A stretch of 64,000 bases of DNA from UBA721 sp002705165 (GCA_045565995.1 JBJLEF010000002.1:62001-126000), one strand, 5' to 3'. Positions 1 through 9,942 are shown, counted from the first letter of the stretch. Numbers and translations are program-made. Notes: generated by a model from the sequence alone, not told the origin.

Positions 1-2
1 TA

Positions 3-1157
3 AGCTCACAGGAAATTAAGGAAAGCGGCAGTGTCCTCAAAGGTATTCACTTAGCGGTTCGGACATCCCTCATGTCCCCCCAATTCTTATACCGTGGTCA
101 CCAACCAGGGGAACTGGATCCTTATGATCTGGCGACTCGTCTGGCATTCTTCCTAACGAATTCGCCTCCGGACGTCGAGTTGATCCGTTTCGCAGCCGAG
201 GGGAAACTCAAGGAACCTGACCTATTGACGGCTCAGGCTAAACGACTGCTTACAAGCACCGACTCAGACCAATTCGTTTCGCTGTTTGTCGGCCAATGGT
301 TAGGTATTCAAAACCTGACTGATATCATGCCAGATGCACGACTCATCAGTGACTTTAAGGATTCAGATCACAAAGCAATGGTAACAGAATCGGAACGTTT
401 TTTCCGACACATCCTCAATAACAATCTGCCTGTAGAAACCTTCATCTCTGCCGATTTCACATTCGCCAACGAGCGACTGGCCAATAAGATCTATGGTCTT
501 CCTGCTGTCAAAGGCAACTTTAAACAAATCCAATTGCCTGATGATTCACCTTATGGTGGAGTGCTTGGGCAAGCGAGCGTCATGATGGCAACCGCTAACG
601 GAGTTGACACCTTACCTGTCACGCGTGGCATTTGGGTATTAGAGAACATCCTTGGCGACGCTCCCCCTGAGCCACCAGACGATGTGCCAGCCATTACTCC
701 CGATACGGCCAATGCGAAAACCATTCGGGAAGTGCTTGCTGCCCATCGAGCAGACTCCGCATGTGCCTCATGCCACCGTAGCATCGACCCCATTGGTTTT
801 GTGCTTGAGAACTTCGATCCCGTTGGGCGTTATCGGAGCCACTATTCCATCTTGACCCAAGACAAAGAAGGAAAACCGGTTGTTGAGGAAGGTCAGTTGA
901 TCGACCCCATCGGTACTTACAAGGATGGAACCAGATTTACGAACATTCATGACCTTAAACGGTATGTTTTGAACAACATCGACATGTTCTCACTTTGCCT
1001 GGCCAGGAAACTCACCGAATACGGGACGGGTCGGCAGCCGACCTATGCAGAAATCGCAGAACTCAACTTGCTTGTTGAAGAGAATCGCAAAGCAGGAAAC
1101 GGCTTTCAAAGTCTTCTGCTGGGTATCGTAAATTCCCGCGCTTTTAGAACAAAATAG
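3..1157 (+). CDS. DUF1592/DUF1588/DUF1585 family exported cytochrome-like protein, 3' part
   Basis: This is the C-terminal 384 residues of a gene that begins before the window. The frame is open to the first bases, and the ATG at 72 lies inside the conserved DUF1592 stretch 'SPQFLYR', so it is not the true start. DUF1592 is followed by the DUF1588 segment ending in the haem-c-like motif CASCH (about 759-773) within 'CASCHRSIDPIGF', then by a C-terminal DUF1585 region. These planctomycete proteins normally carry an N-terminal cytochrome c-like domain and are exported. Their biochemical role is unknown, but electron transfer or haem-dependent chemistry at the cell surface is a reasonable inference. 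A 101-base gap separates it from the next gene on the same strand. Confidence 0.9.
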   Translation, partial: SSQEIKESGSVLKGIHLAVRTSLMSPQFLYRGHQPGELDPYDLATRLAFFLTNSPPDVELIRFAAEGKLKEPDLLTAQAKRLLTSTDSDQFVSLFVGQWLGIQNLTDIMPDARLISDFKDSDHKAMVTESERFFRHILNNNLPVETFISADFTFANERLANKIYGLPAVKGNFKQIQLPDDSPYGGVLGQASVMMATANGVDTLPVTRGIWVLENILGDAPPEPPDDVPAITPDTANAKTIREVLAAHRADSACASCHRSIDPIGFVLENFDPVGRYRSHYSILTQDKEGKPVVEEGQLIDPIGTYKDGTRFTNIHDLKRYVLNNIDMFSLCLARKLTEYGTGRQPTYAEIAELNLLVEENRKAGNGFQSLLLGIVNSRAFRTK

Positions 1158-1216
1158 TTCTACCTAGTCATGGACGGCGAATTCACTGTCCGGTAGGAGA
1201 ACCCAATGCTTTCTCC

Positions 1217-1222
1217 TATAAT
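1217..1222 (+). promoter_or_regulatory. possible -10 hexamer TATAAT
   Basis: A perfect TATAAT lies 36 bases before the ATG at 1259, in the 101-base gap after the first gene. No good -35 hexamer sits 16-18 bases upstream (the bases there read TAGGAG), so this is only a candidate promoter. Confidence 0.25.
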
Positions 1223-1258
1223 TATGACATCTCACCTTTATTCACTGGATATGCAACG

Positions 1259-3529
1259 ATGCGATACCTACTGACCCTGGCTTTGGTCTATTTTGCCACA
1301 TCTGTTCAGGCTGACGATCTCTTAGAGTCATCACTTCAGCGTGCGAAGGGTAATCGTGCGGAGATGGAAATAGCTCTGAAGAAAGTGCCCAAGTCACAGC
1401 GCGGCGGCATGGAGTTTCTAATTCGGTACATGCCCGGTCGAGACCTGACCACACTAAAATCCGATTTTCTCTTAAAGAACGTTGAACTCGCATACCAGGC
1501 ATGGGAAGCCAGCCCATGGCATAAGCAAATCCCCCAAGAAGTATTTCTCAATGACATTCTGCCGTACGCGAGTATTAGTGAAACCAGAGAAGACTGGCGT
1601 TCCGATTTCTTCAAACGGTTTGGAGATCTAGTCAAAGATGCCCGATCACCTGGTGAAGCTGCTGCCATTCTTAATAACAATGTCTTCAAAGAACTGAATG
1701 TCAAATATTCCACTAAACGCAAGCGAGCTGACCAAAGCCCAAGTGAGTCTATCGAGCAGGGCCTGGCCTCGTGTTCAGGATTAAGTGTCGTTCTAATCGA
1801 CGCCTGTAGGGCAGTGGGGGTACCGGCTCGCTTTGTTGGTACACCGCTCTGGTCTAATCGTTCCGGTAATCACAGTTGGGTGGAGGTCTATGATGACGGC
1901 TGGCATTTTACCGGCGCTTGTGAAGCAACCGGTAAAGATCTAAACAAGGGCTGGTTCGCAGCCCGGGCCGCGACGGCGGTGAGAGACAATCCAATTCATG
2001 CGATCTACGCAACTTCCTACAAGAAGACTCCCATCCACTTCCCCATGGTCTGGGACTGGGAAGCTCGTTACATCTACGCTGTAAATGTGACCGATCGCTA
2101 CACACGCCTCAAGGAAGAACTTGCTGAAGGAGTGGAACGAGTCATGTTTGTCGCCATTCAGGAAGGATCCAACGAGCGAACCAGACTCCCTCTTACGATT
2201 ACTAATGTGGCTGGTGAGGAAATCTACCGTGGCCATACCAATGATGAAAGTTTTGACCGCAATGACCACCTCAGCGTGCCCTTGAAAGTCGGGGAGGTTT
2301 ACACGGTTAAGCTCGGTGAAAACACGAACACAAAAGTGAAAGCGGAAGGCAACGACCAACTAATAACTTTCAATATCTCTCCCGCATCCACGAAGGATCC
2401 GCCTGCCAATGAGGGCGATTGCTTCACGACAGAGTCACTCACCACAGCCGGCCCGCTGACAGCCCAAGCTGCCAGAGACTATACCAATATGTTATGGGAA
2501 AGCTACAGTAAGACTGAAGTGGCGGCACGAAACAAAGAGCACGAAAGCAGGGTGCTTAAGATCGGTGAACTGTCGATGCCCTTCTGGTATAAGGTCAACG
2601 GAGAGAAACCGGCCGAGGGACGTAGTCTGTTTATTTCAATGCACGGTGGAGGAGGAGCGCCGGCAGCAGTAAACGACGGGCAATACGAAAATCAAAAACG
2701 GCTTTATACGCCCACGGAAGGTGTTTATTTCGTGCCTCGGGCACCTACGAACACCTGGAACCTCTGGCATCAGGGACATATCGACAGCTTCTTCCAACGA
2801 GTTATTGAGAACATGGTACTCTTTGAAGGCGTTAATCCCAACCGCGTGTATATCATGGGATATTCAGCCGGTGGCGATGGCGTGTACCAACTGGCACCGC
2901 GACTTGCTGACCGTCTCGCCGCTGCAGCCATGATGGCAGGCCATCCAAATGAAACTCGTCCTGATGGACTGCGGAACCTGCCATTCACGCTTCACATGGG
3001 CGCTCTCGATGGAGCATATAACCGCAATAAGAAGGCCGCTGAGTGGAAAACAATGCTCGGCGAACTCCATGAAAAAGACCCCGGTGGTTATATCAACTTC
3101 GTCCAATTACACGAAGGGAAGGGGCACTGGATGAATCTAGAAGATCGAGTTGCCGTTCCATGGATGGCAAAACATACTCGCGGTAGCACACCGGATCTCG
3201 TCGTTTGGCGACAGGACGATGTAACCCACCAACGTTTCTATTGGCTGGCGGTAAATAAAGAACACGCTAAAGGTAGAACATTGATTCGAGTCAAACGAGA
3301 GGGACAAACCTTCACCATTGAACATAGTGATGTGGCTCAGGTCCTCATTCGAGTCAACGACGACATGATCAATTTCGAAAAGAAGGTCACTGTTATCTAT
3401 GAAGGCAGGGTTCTTTTTAAGGATAAGGTTGTCAGAAATACTGACATCATTCAAAAGACCTTTCAGGAACGACACGATCCGAAGGCTGTCTTCAGCGCAG
3501 AAATTGAAGTCAACATTCCGCAGTCATAA
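1259..3529 (+). CDS. transglutaminase-like domain fused to alpha/beta hydrolase, exported
   Basis: The 756-residue product begins with a signal peptide (MRYLLTLALVYFATSVQADD). Residues about 130-230 form a transglutaminase-like core with a visible Cys-His-Asp triad: C172 in 'ASCSGLSVVLI', H205 in 'GNHSWVEV' and an Asp at 212/213. Residues about 450-650 are an alpha/beta hydrolase resembling polyhydroxybutyrate-depolymerase or feruloyl-esterase-like enzymes, with 'MHGGGG', nucleophile S536 in GYSAGG, D584 in 'GALDGAYN' and H623 in 'GKGHWMN'. Both triads look intact. The protein probably acts outside the cytoplasm on peptides, isopeptides or esters, but the substrate cannot be read from sequence. 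It is followed after 23 bases by the CBM9-like gene, probably in one operon. Confidence 0.8.
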   Translation: MRYLLTLALVYFATSVQADDLLESSLQRAKGNRAEMEIALKKVPKSQRGGMEFLIRYMPGRDLTTLKSDFLLKNVELAYQAWEASPWHKQIPQEVFLNDILPYASISETREDWRSDFFKRFGDLVKDARSPGEAAAILNNNVFKELNVKYSTKRKRADQSPSESIEQGLASCSGLSVVLIDACRAVGVPARFVGTPLWSNRSGNHSWVEVYDDGWHFTGACEATGKDLNKGWFAARAATAVRDNPIHAIYATSYKKTPIHFPMVWDWEARYIYAVNVTDRYTRLKEELAEGVERVMFVAIQEGSNERTRLPLTITNVAGEEIYRGHTNDESFDRNDHLSVPLKVGEVYTVKLGENTNTKVKAEGNDQLITFNISPASTKDPPANEGDCFTTESLTTAGPLTAQAARDYTNMLWESYSKTEVAARNKEHESRVLKIGELSMPFWYKVNGEKPAEGRSLFISMHGGGGAPAAVNDGQYENQKRLYTPTEGVYFVPRAPTNTWNLWHQGHIDSFFQRVIENMVLFEGVNPNRVYIMGYSAGGDGVYQLAPRLADRLAAAAMMAGHPNETRPDGLRNLPFTLHMGALDGAYNRNKKAAEWKTMLGELHEKDPGGYINFVQLHEGKGHWMNLEDRVAVPWMAKHTRGSTPDLVVWRQDDVTHQRFYWLAVNKEHAKGRTLIRVKREGQTFTIEHSDVAQVLIRVNDDMINFEKKVTVIYEGRVLFKDKVVRNTDIIQKTFQERHDPKAVFSAEIEVNIPQS

Positions 3530-3552
3530 ACTCAGCTTTACCAGGACTATTT

Positions 3553-4644
3553 ATGCTCACACGTTCAGCTATCCTCGTCTTCTTCCTTTTACTCAACTTG
3601 CTTGCGACGCCATTTTTAAGAGCCGACACAAGAGAAGACTGGGAGAAGATGCGTAAGATTACACCGCTAAACTATGTCGCTACAAAAACAGCCGGACGGA
3701 TCAAAATTGACGGCAAGCTTGATGACCGGGCCTGGAAAAACGCGCGCTGGTCAGAACCGCATTCAGACATCGAAGGTGAGGCAAAGCCAAAACCCCGGTT
3801 TGATACTCGATTTAAGTTGCTCTGGGATGATAAATATCTTTATTTTGGCTGCCTTATGGAAGAGCCTCACGTTTGGGGAAGCCTTACTAAACACGACAGT
3901 GTGATTTTCCATGACAACGACATCGAAATCTTTATCGACCCAGATGGTGACAATCACGAGTATTACGAATTTGAAATGAATGCCCTGAATACCGGGTGGG
4001 ATCTGTTTTTACAAAAACCCTATAAAGACGGCGGTCCTGCGGATAATAGTTGGGAAATCCCTGGTTTAATGACCGCCGTCCACATTGATGGCACTCTGAA
4101 CGATCCCTCTGATACCGACCGATTCTGGAGTGTTGAAGTGGCTATTCCATGGAAGGTGCTGGAAGAATATGCCTACAAATCATCTCCACCAAAAGAGGGG
4201 GACCACTGGCGAATGAACTTTTCACGTGTGGAGTGGAGGCATCAAATCGTCGACGGCAAATACCAGAAAATCAAAGGGGAGCGTGAGGATAACTGGGTTT
4301 GGTCTCCTCAAGGCATTATCGATATGCATCGACCGGAACGCTGGGGGTATGTCTGGTTCACAAAATCCAAACAATTTAAAGGGCCACCGCCAAACGATGC
4401 TACCCTCAAAGTTCGGGACCTGTTGATGACGGTTTACCACACCCAGAAGGCCTTGCAACGATCTGAACAACACCTGTATAAATCTATAAAGGATATGGGC
4501 CTGCAGGAAGAATTTGAATCCGCTTTTAAGCGTCACCACTTCCAAATGACCATTAACAACAATGAGACATGGGAAGCCACTCTAGACGGGGACGGAGTGA
4601 AGATGAAGATCGATCACCAATCCAGGCTAACGCCCGTGAAGTGA
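3553..4644 (+). CDS. exported protein with CBM9-like (DOMON-type) sugar-binding domain
   Basis: The product has 363 residues. A signal peptide (MLTRSAILVFFLLLNLLATPFLRAD) precedes a carbohydrate-binding family 9-like domain that starts at 'IKIDGKLDDRAWKNARW' and continues through 'FKLLWDDKYLYFGC', 'HDNDIEIFIDPDGDNHEYYEFEMNALN' and 'FWSVEVAIPWKVL', the usual order of CBM9-like signatures. The C-terminal 80 residues are charged and lack a recognised domain. In planctomycetes such proteins are usually exported and assumed to bind glycans or their breakdown products; no catalytic residues are apparent. It lies between the hydrolase fusion and the redoxin fusion with gaps of 23 and 46 bases, consistent with co-transcription. 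The gene ends in TGA, which shows TGA is a normal stop here. Confidence 0.8.
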   Translation: MLTRSAILVFFLLLNLLATPFLRADTREDWEKMRKITPLNYVATKTAGRIKIDGKLDDRAWKNARWSEPHSDIEGEAKPKPRFDTRFKLLWDDKYLYFGCLMEEPHVWGSLTKHDSVIFHDNDIEIFIDPDGDNHEYYEFEMNALNTGWDLFLQKPYKDGGPADNSWEIPGLMTAVHIDGTLNDPSDTDRFWSVEVAIPWKVLEEYAYKSSPPKEGDHWRMNFSRVEWRHQIVDGKYQKIKGEREDNWVWSPQGIIDMHRPERWGYVWFTKSKQFKGPPPNDATLKVRDLLMTVYHTQKALQRSEQHLYKSIKDMGLQEEFESAFKRHHFQMTINNNETWEATLDGDGVKMKIDHQSRLTPVK

Positions 4645-4690
4645 TCGTTCGAAAGTTTCCCATTCCCCCCAGTCGCCGAAAGTTTCAATC

Positions 4691-6418
4691 ATGAAGTCAC
4701 TTATTGCTTTCTTGGTAATTATTCCCTTTTTCTTCCTTACCTCTATTCAAGCAGAGGACTCATCCCGGGCTGATCTGCTTGGGCGTCAAATCCCTAACTT
4801 TGTACTGCCTTCGATCACAGGTCGGGAAATCGCCCTCGCTGATTATCCAGAGGTGGACTTTCTTGTCATCGTCTTTCTGGGGACAGAATGCCCCATTGGC
4901 AACAGTTATATCCCCCAACTAAATGCGTTGAGTCAGAAGTACATCAAGCAAAAGGTGAAATTTGCTGTGATTAATTCGAATCTGTCTGACACACCGGAAG
5001 AAATCAAAAAACATGCCCTTAATTACAAACTGCGACTACCGGTGCTCATCGATAAAGAACAGGTCGCATTAGACATTTTCGGAGCGACACGGACTCCAGA
5101 GGCTTTCATCCTCGACCGTCGTCGAAACATCCGTTACGTGGGTCGTATCGATGACCGAATAGGCTATAGATTCAAGCGAGCCGAGGCACGACGTGCCGAT
5201 CTGGAAGAGGCGTTAAAACAACTGATCGCTGACGAAGCCCCAACGATTGCCGTTACGGAACCTGAAGGCTGTCTTATTACTCGTAAGTCAGCGACAGAAG
5301 ATACAAACAAGGTTACCTATGCAAGCCATATTGCGAAGATCATTCAAACACGTTGCCAAAAATGTCATCGTGATAACACCGCTGCCCCATTTTCGCTACT
5401 GACTTATGAAGACGCCCGTAACTGGTCGCAAATGATAAAGGAAACCGTTCTCACACGCCGGATGCCTCCCTGGAATGCTGACCCACGTTTTGGAAAGTTC
5501 GAAAACGATTTACATATGAGTCCTAAAGAGATCACCATTCTGACTTCCTGGATTGATGCCGGGATGCCAAAAGGGGATGAGGATAGGATACCAGCGAATC
5601 CATCATATTCTGATGGTTGGCAAATTGGGGATCCTGACCAGGTATTCAAGATGCCGCTAACCTACAAAGTCCAGGCAAATGGCACCGTCGCTTATCAATA
5701 CTTCGTCACACCAACGGATTTCAAAGAAGACGTTTGGATTCAGGCCGCAGAGGCTCGGCCGGGCAACTGGAAGGCTGTGCACCACATCATCGTATACCAT
5801 CGCCCAAAGGGTAGTAAACAGACACGCCGTCTTGAAAGTCTGGGCGGGTTTGCACCTGGAGAAGAACCAACCATGTTCCCCGAAGGAGTGGGGATTAAGC
5901 TTCCTGCCGGCCACGAACTGGTCTGGCAGCTGCACTATACTCCCACAGGCAAAGAGGAATTAGATTGCAGCGAGTTTGCTGTAAAATTCTGCAAGTCCCC
6001 TCCTAAGCATGTCGCACGTCAGGATGCAGCCCTGAGCTTCAACTTCCGCATCCCTCCGAATACGTCTCGTCACAAAGTGGTTGCGACACGGACGATTAAC
6101 GCCGATTCCGAATTGCTCGCTGTGATGCCGCACATGCACGTGCGAGGTAAAGAATTCAAATATCTGGCAAAATTCCCTGATGGTGGAGAGCGTACTCTTT
6201 TGAGCGTGCCTTTTTATGACTTCAATTGGCAGCATGAATATCGGTTTGCGGACCCCGTCTATCTTCCCAAAGGCACTGTGATTGAATGCACCGCACATTT
6301 CGACAACTCCGCTGAAAACCCTGCTAATCCAGAACCCAGTAAATGGGTAACCTGGGGAGACCAGACTTGGGAAGAAATGATGATCGGGTTTTACACACTC
6401 ATCCCGGCTCGCAAATAG
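4691..6418 (+). CDS. redoxin - cytochrome c-like - copper monooxygenase-like fusion protein
   Basis: The 575-residue exported protein has a signal peptide (residues 1-21). An AhpC/TSA-like redoxin domain (about 28-190) carries C67 in 'LGTECPIGNSY'; it lacks a CxxC pair. A short cytochrome c-like segment follows with C222-QK-C225-H226 and the planctomycete-type 'ILTSWIDAGMPKGD'. The C-terminal part (about 320-570) resembles ascorbate-dependent copper type II monooxygenases (PHM/DBH-like), with 'AVHHIIVYH', 'LPAGHELVWQLHYTP', 'PHMHVRGKEF' and 'ECTAHFDNSAENPANP'. These His-rich motifs are the likely copper ligands. The order redoxin-haem-copper suggests an electron-transfer or oxidation function in the envelope, which is an inference. 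The downstream neighbour is a PSD1 gene. Confidence 0.8.
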   Translation: MKSLIAFLVIIPFFFLTSIQAEDSSRADLLGRQIPNFVLPSITGREIALADYPEVDFLVIVFLGTECPIGNSYIPQLNALSQKYIKQKVKFAVINSNLSDTPEEIKKHALNYKLRLPVLIDKEQVALDIFGATRTPEAFILDRRRNIRYVGRIDDRIGYRFKRAEARRADLEEALKQLIADEAPTIAVTEPEGCLITRKSATEDTNKVTYASHIAKIIQTRCQKCHRDNTAAPFSLLTYEDARNWSQMIKETVLTRRMPPWNADPRFGKFENDLHMSPKEITILTSWIDAGMPKGDEDRIPANPSYSDGWQIGDPDQVFKMPLTYKVQANGTVAYQYFVTPTDFKEDVWIQAAEARPGNWKAVHHIIVYHRPKGSKQTRRLESLGGFAPGEEPTMFPEGVGIKLPAGHELVWQLHYTPTGKEELDCSEFAVKFCKSPPKHVARQDAALSFNFRIPPNTSRHKVVATRTINADSELLAVMPHMHVRGKEFKYLAKFPDGGERTLLSVPFYDFNWQHEYRFADPVYLPKGTVIECTAHFDNSAENPANPEPSKWVTWGDQTWEEMMIGFYTLIPARK

Positions 6419-6526
6419 CTCTGCGAAGTTCGGATTTATTCTCTTCTCCGACGCGTAAGAGCACACCAGATTCGTTACCAGGTACGAGCACCTCAAATTG
6501 AGGGCGAATCGAATGTACCTGTCGAC

Positions 6527-6532
6527 TATAAT
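6527..6532 (+). promoter_or_regulatory. possible -10 hexamer TATAAT directly before the PSD1 start
   Basis: A perfect TATAAT ends seven bases before the ATG at 6540. If it is a true -10 box, the transcript would start at or near the A of the ATG and be leaderless. No matching -35 element at standard spacing is visible, so the call is weak. Confidence 0.25.
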
Positions 6533-6539
6533 GAGCGGT

Positions 6540-9500
6540 ATGACTCACAAAATTTTTGCATTGATGTGCTTCCTGGTTGCAACAGCGACGGCTATAGGTG
6601 AAGACCAGTTTAGCGCCGAAGACATTGCGTTTTTCGAAACCAAGGTAAGACCTGTCCTCGTGACTCACTGCCAAGATTGCCACTCCGGTGAAGAACCTGA
6701 AAGCCGCTTCAGCGTCGAGTTTCGGGACGCCTTTCTGACGGGCGGTGAATTTGGACCGGCAGCCAAGCCAGGGAAACCTAAAGAGAGCCTGCTCATCAGC
6801 GCTATCAAGCATGATGAATTTCTAAAAATGCCGCCGAAAGAAAAGCTCTCCAGCTCACAAGTTGTTGACCTCACGCGTTGGGTTGAGATGGGGTTACCAT
6901 GGCCCAAGGAAGACTCCGGTATCATGGCCAATATTGGACAAAGCTCCAATGAACTAAGGGCTAAATTCACCGCTGAACAAAAAGCTTACTGGGCCTTCCA
7001 GGCACCCGTGAGACCCTCATTGCCGAGGGTGAAAAACAACCAATGGGCACAAACTCCGATCGACTACTTTATTCTGGAGAAACTCGAAGAAGCTAATTTA
7101 ATTCCGGCCAGCAAAACCAATAAACGAACATTAATTCGCCGAGCCACTTTCGATCTTACGGGACTACCCCCGACTCCAGAGGAGATATCCACTTTCGTTA
7201 GTGACGATAGTCCCGATGCCTATAGCCATTTAATTGATCGACTATTGGGTTCACCTAGATACGGTGAACGATGGGGGCGCCATTGGCTGGACGTCGCTCG
7301 CTATGCGGACTCCAACGGTCTGGACGAAAACCTATCCTATGAGTTTGCTTATCAATATCGGGACTATGTTATTCGGTCGATGAATCTAGACAAGCCCTAC
7401 GGTGAATTTGTCGCAGAGCAAATTGCTGGCGATCTAATGCCTCCACTAGCGAACAAACTCGCAGCTGAAGATCGGAGACGGGCAACCGGCTTTCTAGCGA
7501 TCGGCCCTAAAATGCTGGCCGAAGATGACCCTGTCAAAATGCAAATGGACATTATTGATGAGCAGGTCAATACGTTGGGGCAGGCGTTCATGGGTTTAAC
7601 CATAGGCTGTGCACGCTGTCATGATCACAAATTCGACCCCATTCCCACAGCAGACTATTATTCACTTGCCGGCATCTTCAAAAGTACGAAGTCAATGGAA
7701 AATTACAATGTCGTAGCTGACTGGTATGAACAACCACTTCTTTCCCCGACTGCCAGTGCCGAATTGAAACAATTGTCCGATGAAATCGCCGCAGCCAGGG
7801 CCGAACAAAACAAACTTAACAGCGGCATAGTAGAAATAGTCAACAATGAACTACAGCACAGAGCAGATGACTACCTTCTCGCTGCACGTGCTGTCGGCAA
7901 TCTCGATGAAGCGATTGCCGCAGGTGAAATCACCTTCCAGACAAAACAGGACACCCCCTTCACGTTTACGAATGGCTACCTGGCCGTGGAAGCAGAGGCC
8001 GCTCATCGCACGACTTTGAGCATCCTATCGGCAAGCTACGGCAAAGAGATTGGAATTGTCGGAAGCGGAGGCGACGGCGGTTATGCAGATTTTGATATCA
8101 TTGTTGACACACCCGGGACGTACACTCTGGAAATTCGATATGCTGCATTGGACTCCCGGTCTATTGGTGTCAAGCTTGACGACCAAATGATCGCCGATAA
8201 CATTCTCGGCAAGGTCACCGGCTCATGGTTCCCGGACACGCAAACATGGGTTGCGGAAGTTGAATTCGAACTAACGCTGGGCCAACATGTACTCAAACTG
8301 GATTCACCCAAGGTTTACCCACACATTGATAAGCTCGCATTAGTCCTTCAGCCGGAAACGGATGTTTGGCCGTTCGACACACCGGCCCCTCCAAGCTTAA
8401 CGACCGCAGGTCGCGAACATGATGTTAACCCCTCATTCTTAAGTTCCTGGTTATGGTATTTTGGCAGCCTCACCGAAGCAAAATTACAGACCAACCCGTT
8501 TCTTGAAACATGGTTGGCATTTGCCAAGCTGGAAGATGCTAATTTTGCTACTAGGGCTAAGCCGTTACTGGAAGAGTTACAAACGGAGCAGGGACTCGGT
8601 ACTAAAGCCCCTCCCGTACTAAAAACATTATTTGCCGAGGCGCCCCCATCTTCGATCGAGGACGTGGCCATTTTATATCGCAGATTAATCGTGGATAGTC
8701 ATCATGCCAACAACAACCTCGGAGACGATGCAAAGGTCATTTACAAAGAGGTCTTTGATGAAATCTCGAAAGGCGAATTTCCTACAGCGACGCCCAACCC
8801 AGTTCCTGCAATCGCTTATCCCGAGGACCAAATGGAGCAGCGGCGGGCGATTGCCAAAAAGATCACCGATCTAGAATCCCAAAAACCGGTTTATGAAATC
8901 GCCATGGGGGTTACCGAAGGGACTCCCGAAGATATTAAAATACACCTTCGAGGCAGTCACATTACTTTGGGCCGGACCGTTCCGCGGCAAATGTTGCAAA
9001 TCATTGAAGGCTCAGAACAGGAGCCGATCGTCGGGACTCAAAGCGGGCGTCTGGAACTCGCAAACTGGCTGGCTCACCCCAAACATCCTTTAGTAAACCG
9101 AGTCATGGTGAATCGCGTTTGGCGTTGGCATTTTGGAACGGGAATCGTTTCCAGTGTCGACAATTTCGGCACACTCGGGGAACAGCCAACTCACCCTGAA
9201 CTACTCGATTATCTGGCACTCGAACTAACTGAAAACGGTGGCTCCTTAAAGGAATTGCATCGTCAGATCATGCTATCTGCCAGCTACCAAATGAGTACCA
9301 CTTACAGTGAGCAGGGAAATACCACTGACCCTGAAAACAAGCTCTTATGGCGTTTTAATCGCCGTCGCCTTACGGGAGAAGAAGTACGAGACAGCGTATT
9401 GGCTCTCGGCCCCGGCCTGGATACAAGCATGGGGGGGACCCTACTAAAAGTAAAGAATCGGGCCTATGTCACCGGATCTAACACGAACATTACGGACGAG

Positions 9501-9914
9501 TTCGACAACCACCGTCGTAGTGTTTATCTGCCTGTGGTGCGAAGTTCCGTCTACGAAGTTTTACAGGCCTTGGATTTCCCTGATCCAGCTGTGTCCAATG
9601 GCGACCGCAACACAACAACCGTCGCTCCCCAGGCTCTGTTCATGATGAACAGCTCCCTAGTCGATACATCCACGTTAGCGTTAGCGACAAGCCTTATCGC
9701 CATGAATCCTAGCGGGCGAATTGACCGAGCTTACTCGGTGATCATGGGACGGGTCCCAAATGAGCGGGAAATCCTGGGTGCGCAGGCTTACACACAGCAA
9801 GTTAACGTCGCGGCTTCCAGTGCAGGGGTCCCCATAGACGATGCCGAACTAGTTGCCTGGCAGAGTTTTTGTCGCGTTTTACTTTCCTCTAACGAGTTCT
9901 TTTACGTCGAATAG
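6540..9914 (+). CDS. PSD1 protein: PSCyt1, DUF1549 and DUF1553 with an inserted CBM6/35-like module
   Basis: I place the start at ATG 6540 because it gives a signal peptide (MTHKIFALMCFLVATATAIGED); an upstream TTG at 6498 would add 14 unsupported residues. The product has 1124 residues. PSCyt1 holds CQDCH near residue 43. DUF1549 follows with 'RYGERWGRHWLDVARYADSNG' and the second haem motif 'CARCHDHKFDPI' near residue 358. Between DUF1549 and DUF1553, residues about 477-604 form a beta-sandwich-like segment with 'YLAVEAEAAHR', 'GGYADFDIIVDTPGTYTLEIRYA' and 'GQHVLKLD', typical of CBM6/35-like domains. DUF1553 closes the protein with 'NRVMVNRVWRWHFGTGIV'. The family is large in planctomycetes and has no proven function. 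A DUF1501 gene follows after 28 bases, the usual partner. Confidence 0.9.
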   Translation: MTHKIFALMCFLVATATAIGEDQFSAEDIAFFETKVRPVLVTHCQDCHSGEEPESRFSVEFRDAFLTGGEFGPAAKPGKPKESLLISAIKHDEFLKMPPKEKLSSSQVVDLTRWVEMGLPWPKEDSGIMANIGQSSNELRAKFTAEQKAYWAFQAPVRPSLPRVKNNQWAQTPIDYFILEKLEEANLIPASKTNKRTLIRRATFDLTGLPPTPEEISTFVSDDSPDAYSHLIDRLLGSPRYGERWGRHWLDVARYADSNGLDENLSYEFAYQYRDYVIRSMNLDKPYGEFVAEQIAGDLMPPLANKLAAEDRRRATGFLAIGPKMLAEDDPVKMQMDIIDEQVNTLGQAFMGLTIGCARCHDHKFDPIPTADYYSLAGIFKSTKSMENYNVVADWYEQPLLSPTASAELKQLSDEIAAARAEQNKLNSGIVEIVNNELQHRADDYLLAARAVGNLDEAIAAGEITFQTKQDTPFTFTNGYLAVEAEAAHRTTLSILSASYGKEIGIVGSGGDGGYADFDIIVDTPGTYTLEIRYAALDSRSIGVKLDDQMIADNILGKVTGSWFPDTQTWVAEVEFELTLGQHVLKLDSPKVYPHIDKLALVLQPETDVWPFDTPAPPSLTTAGREHDVNPSFLSSWLWYFGSLTEAKLQTNPFLETWLAFAKLEDANFATRAKPLLEELQTEQGLGTKAPPVLKTLFAEAPPSSIEDVAILYRRLIVDSHHANNNLGDDAKVIYKEVFDEISKGEFPTATPNPVPAIAYPEDQMEQRRAIAKKITDLESQKPVYEIAMGVTEGTPEDIKIHLRGSHITLGRTVPRQMLQIIEGSEQEPIVGTQSGRLELANWLAHPKHPLVNRVMVNRVWRWHFGTGIVSSVDNFGTLGEQPTHPELLDYLALELTENGGSLKELHRQIMLSASYQMSTTYSEQGNTTDPENKLLWRFNRRRLTGEEVRDSVLALGPGLDTSMGGTLLKVKNRAYVTGSNTNITDEFDNHRRSVYLPVVRSSVYEVLQALDFPDPAVSNGDRNTTTVAPQALFMMNSSLVDTSTLALATSLIAMNPSGRIDRAYSVIMGRVPNEREILGAQAYTQQVNVAASSAGVPIDDAELVAWQSFCRVLLSSNEFFYVE

Positions 9915-9942
9915 ATTCGGACGACAGTCAAGAAGTAGTCTT

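Noticed and set aside
6498..6539. TTG start for the first PSD1 gene
   Set aside because: It would place 14 extra residues before a clear signal peptide; ATG 6540 is better.
9853..9942. N-terminal extension of the DUF1501 gene into PSD1
   Set aside because: The extension lies inside the PSD1 coding region and precedes the obvious twin-arginine signal at ATG 9943; the same applies to 50648-50752 and 27627-27791.
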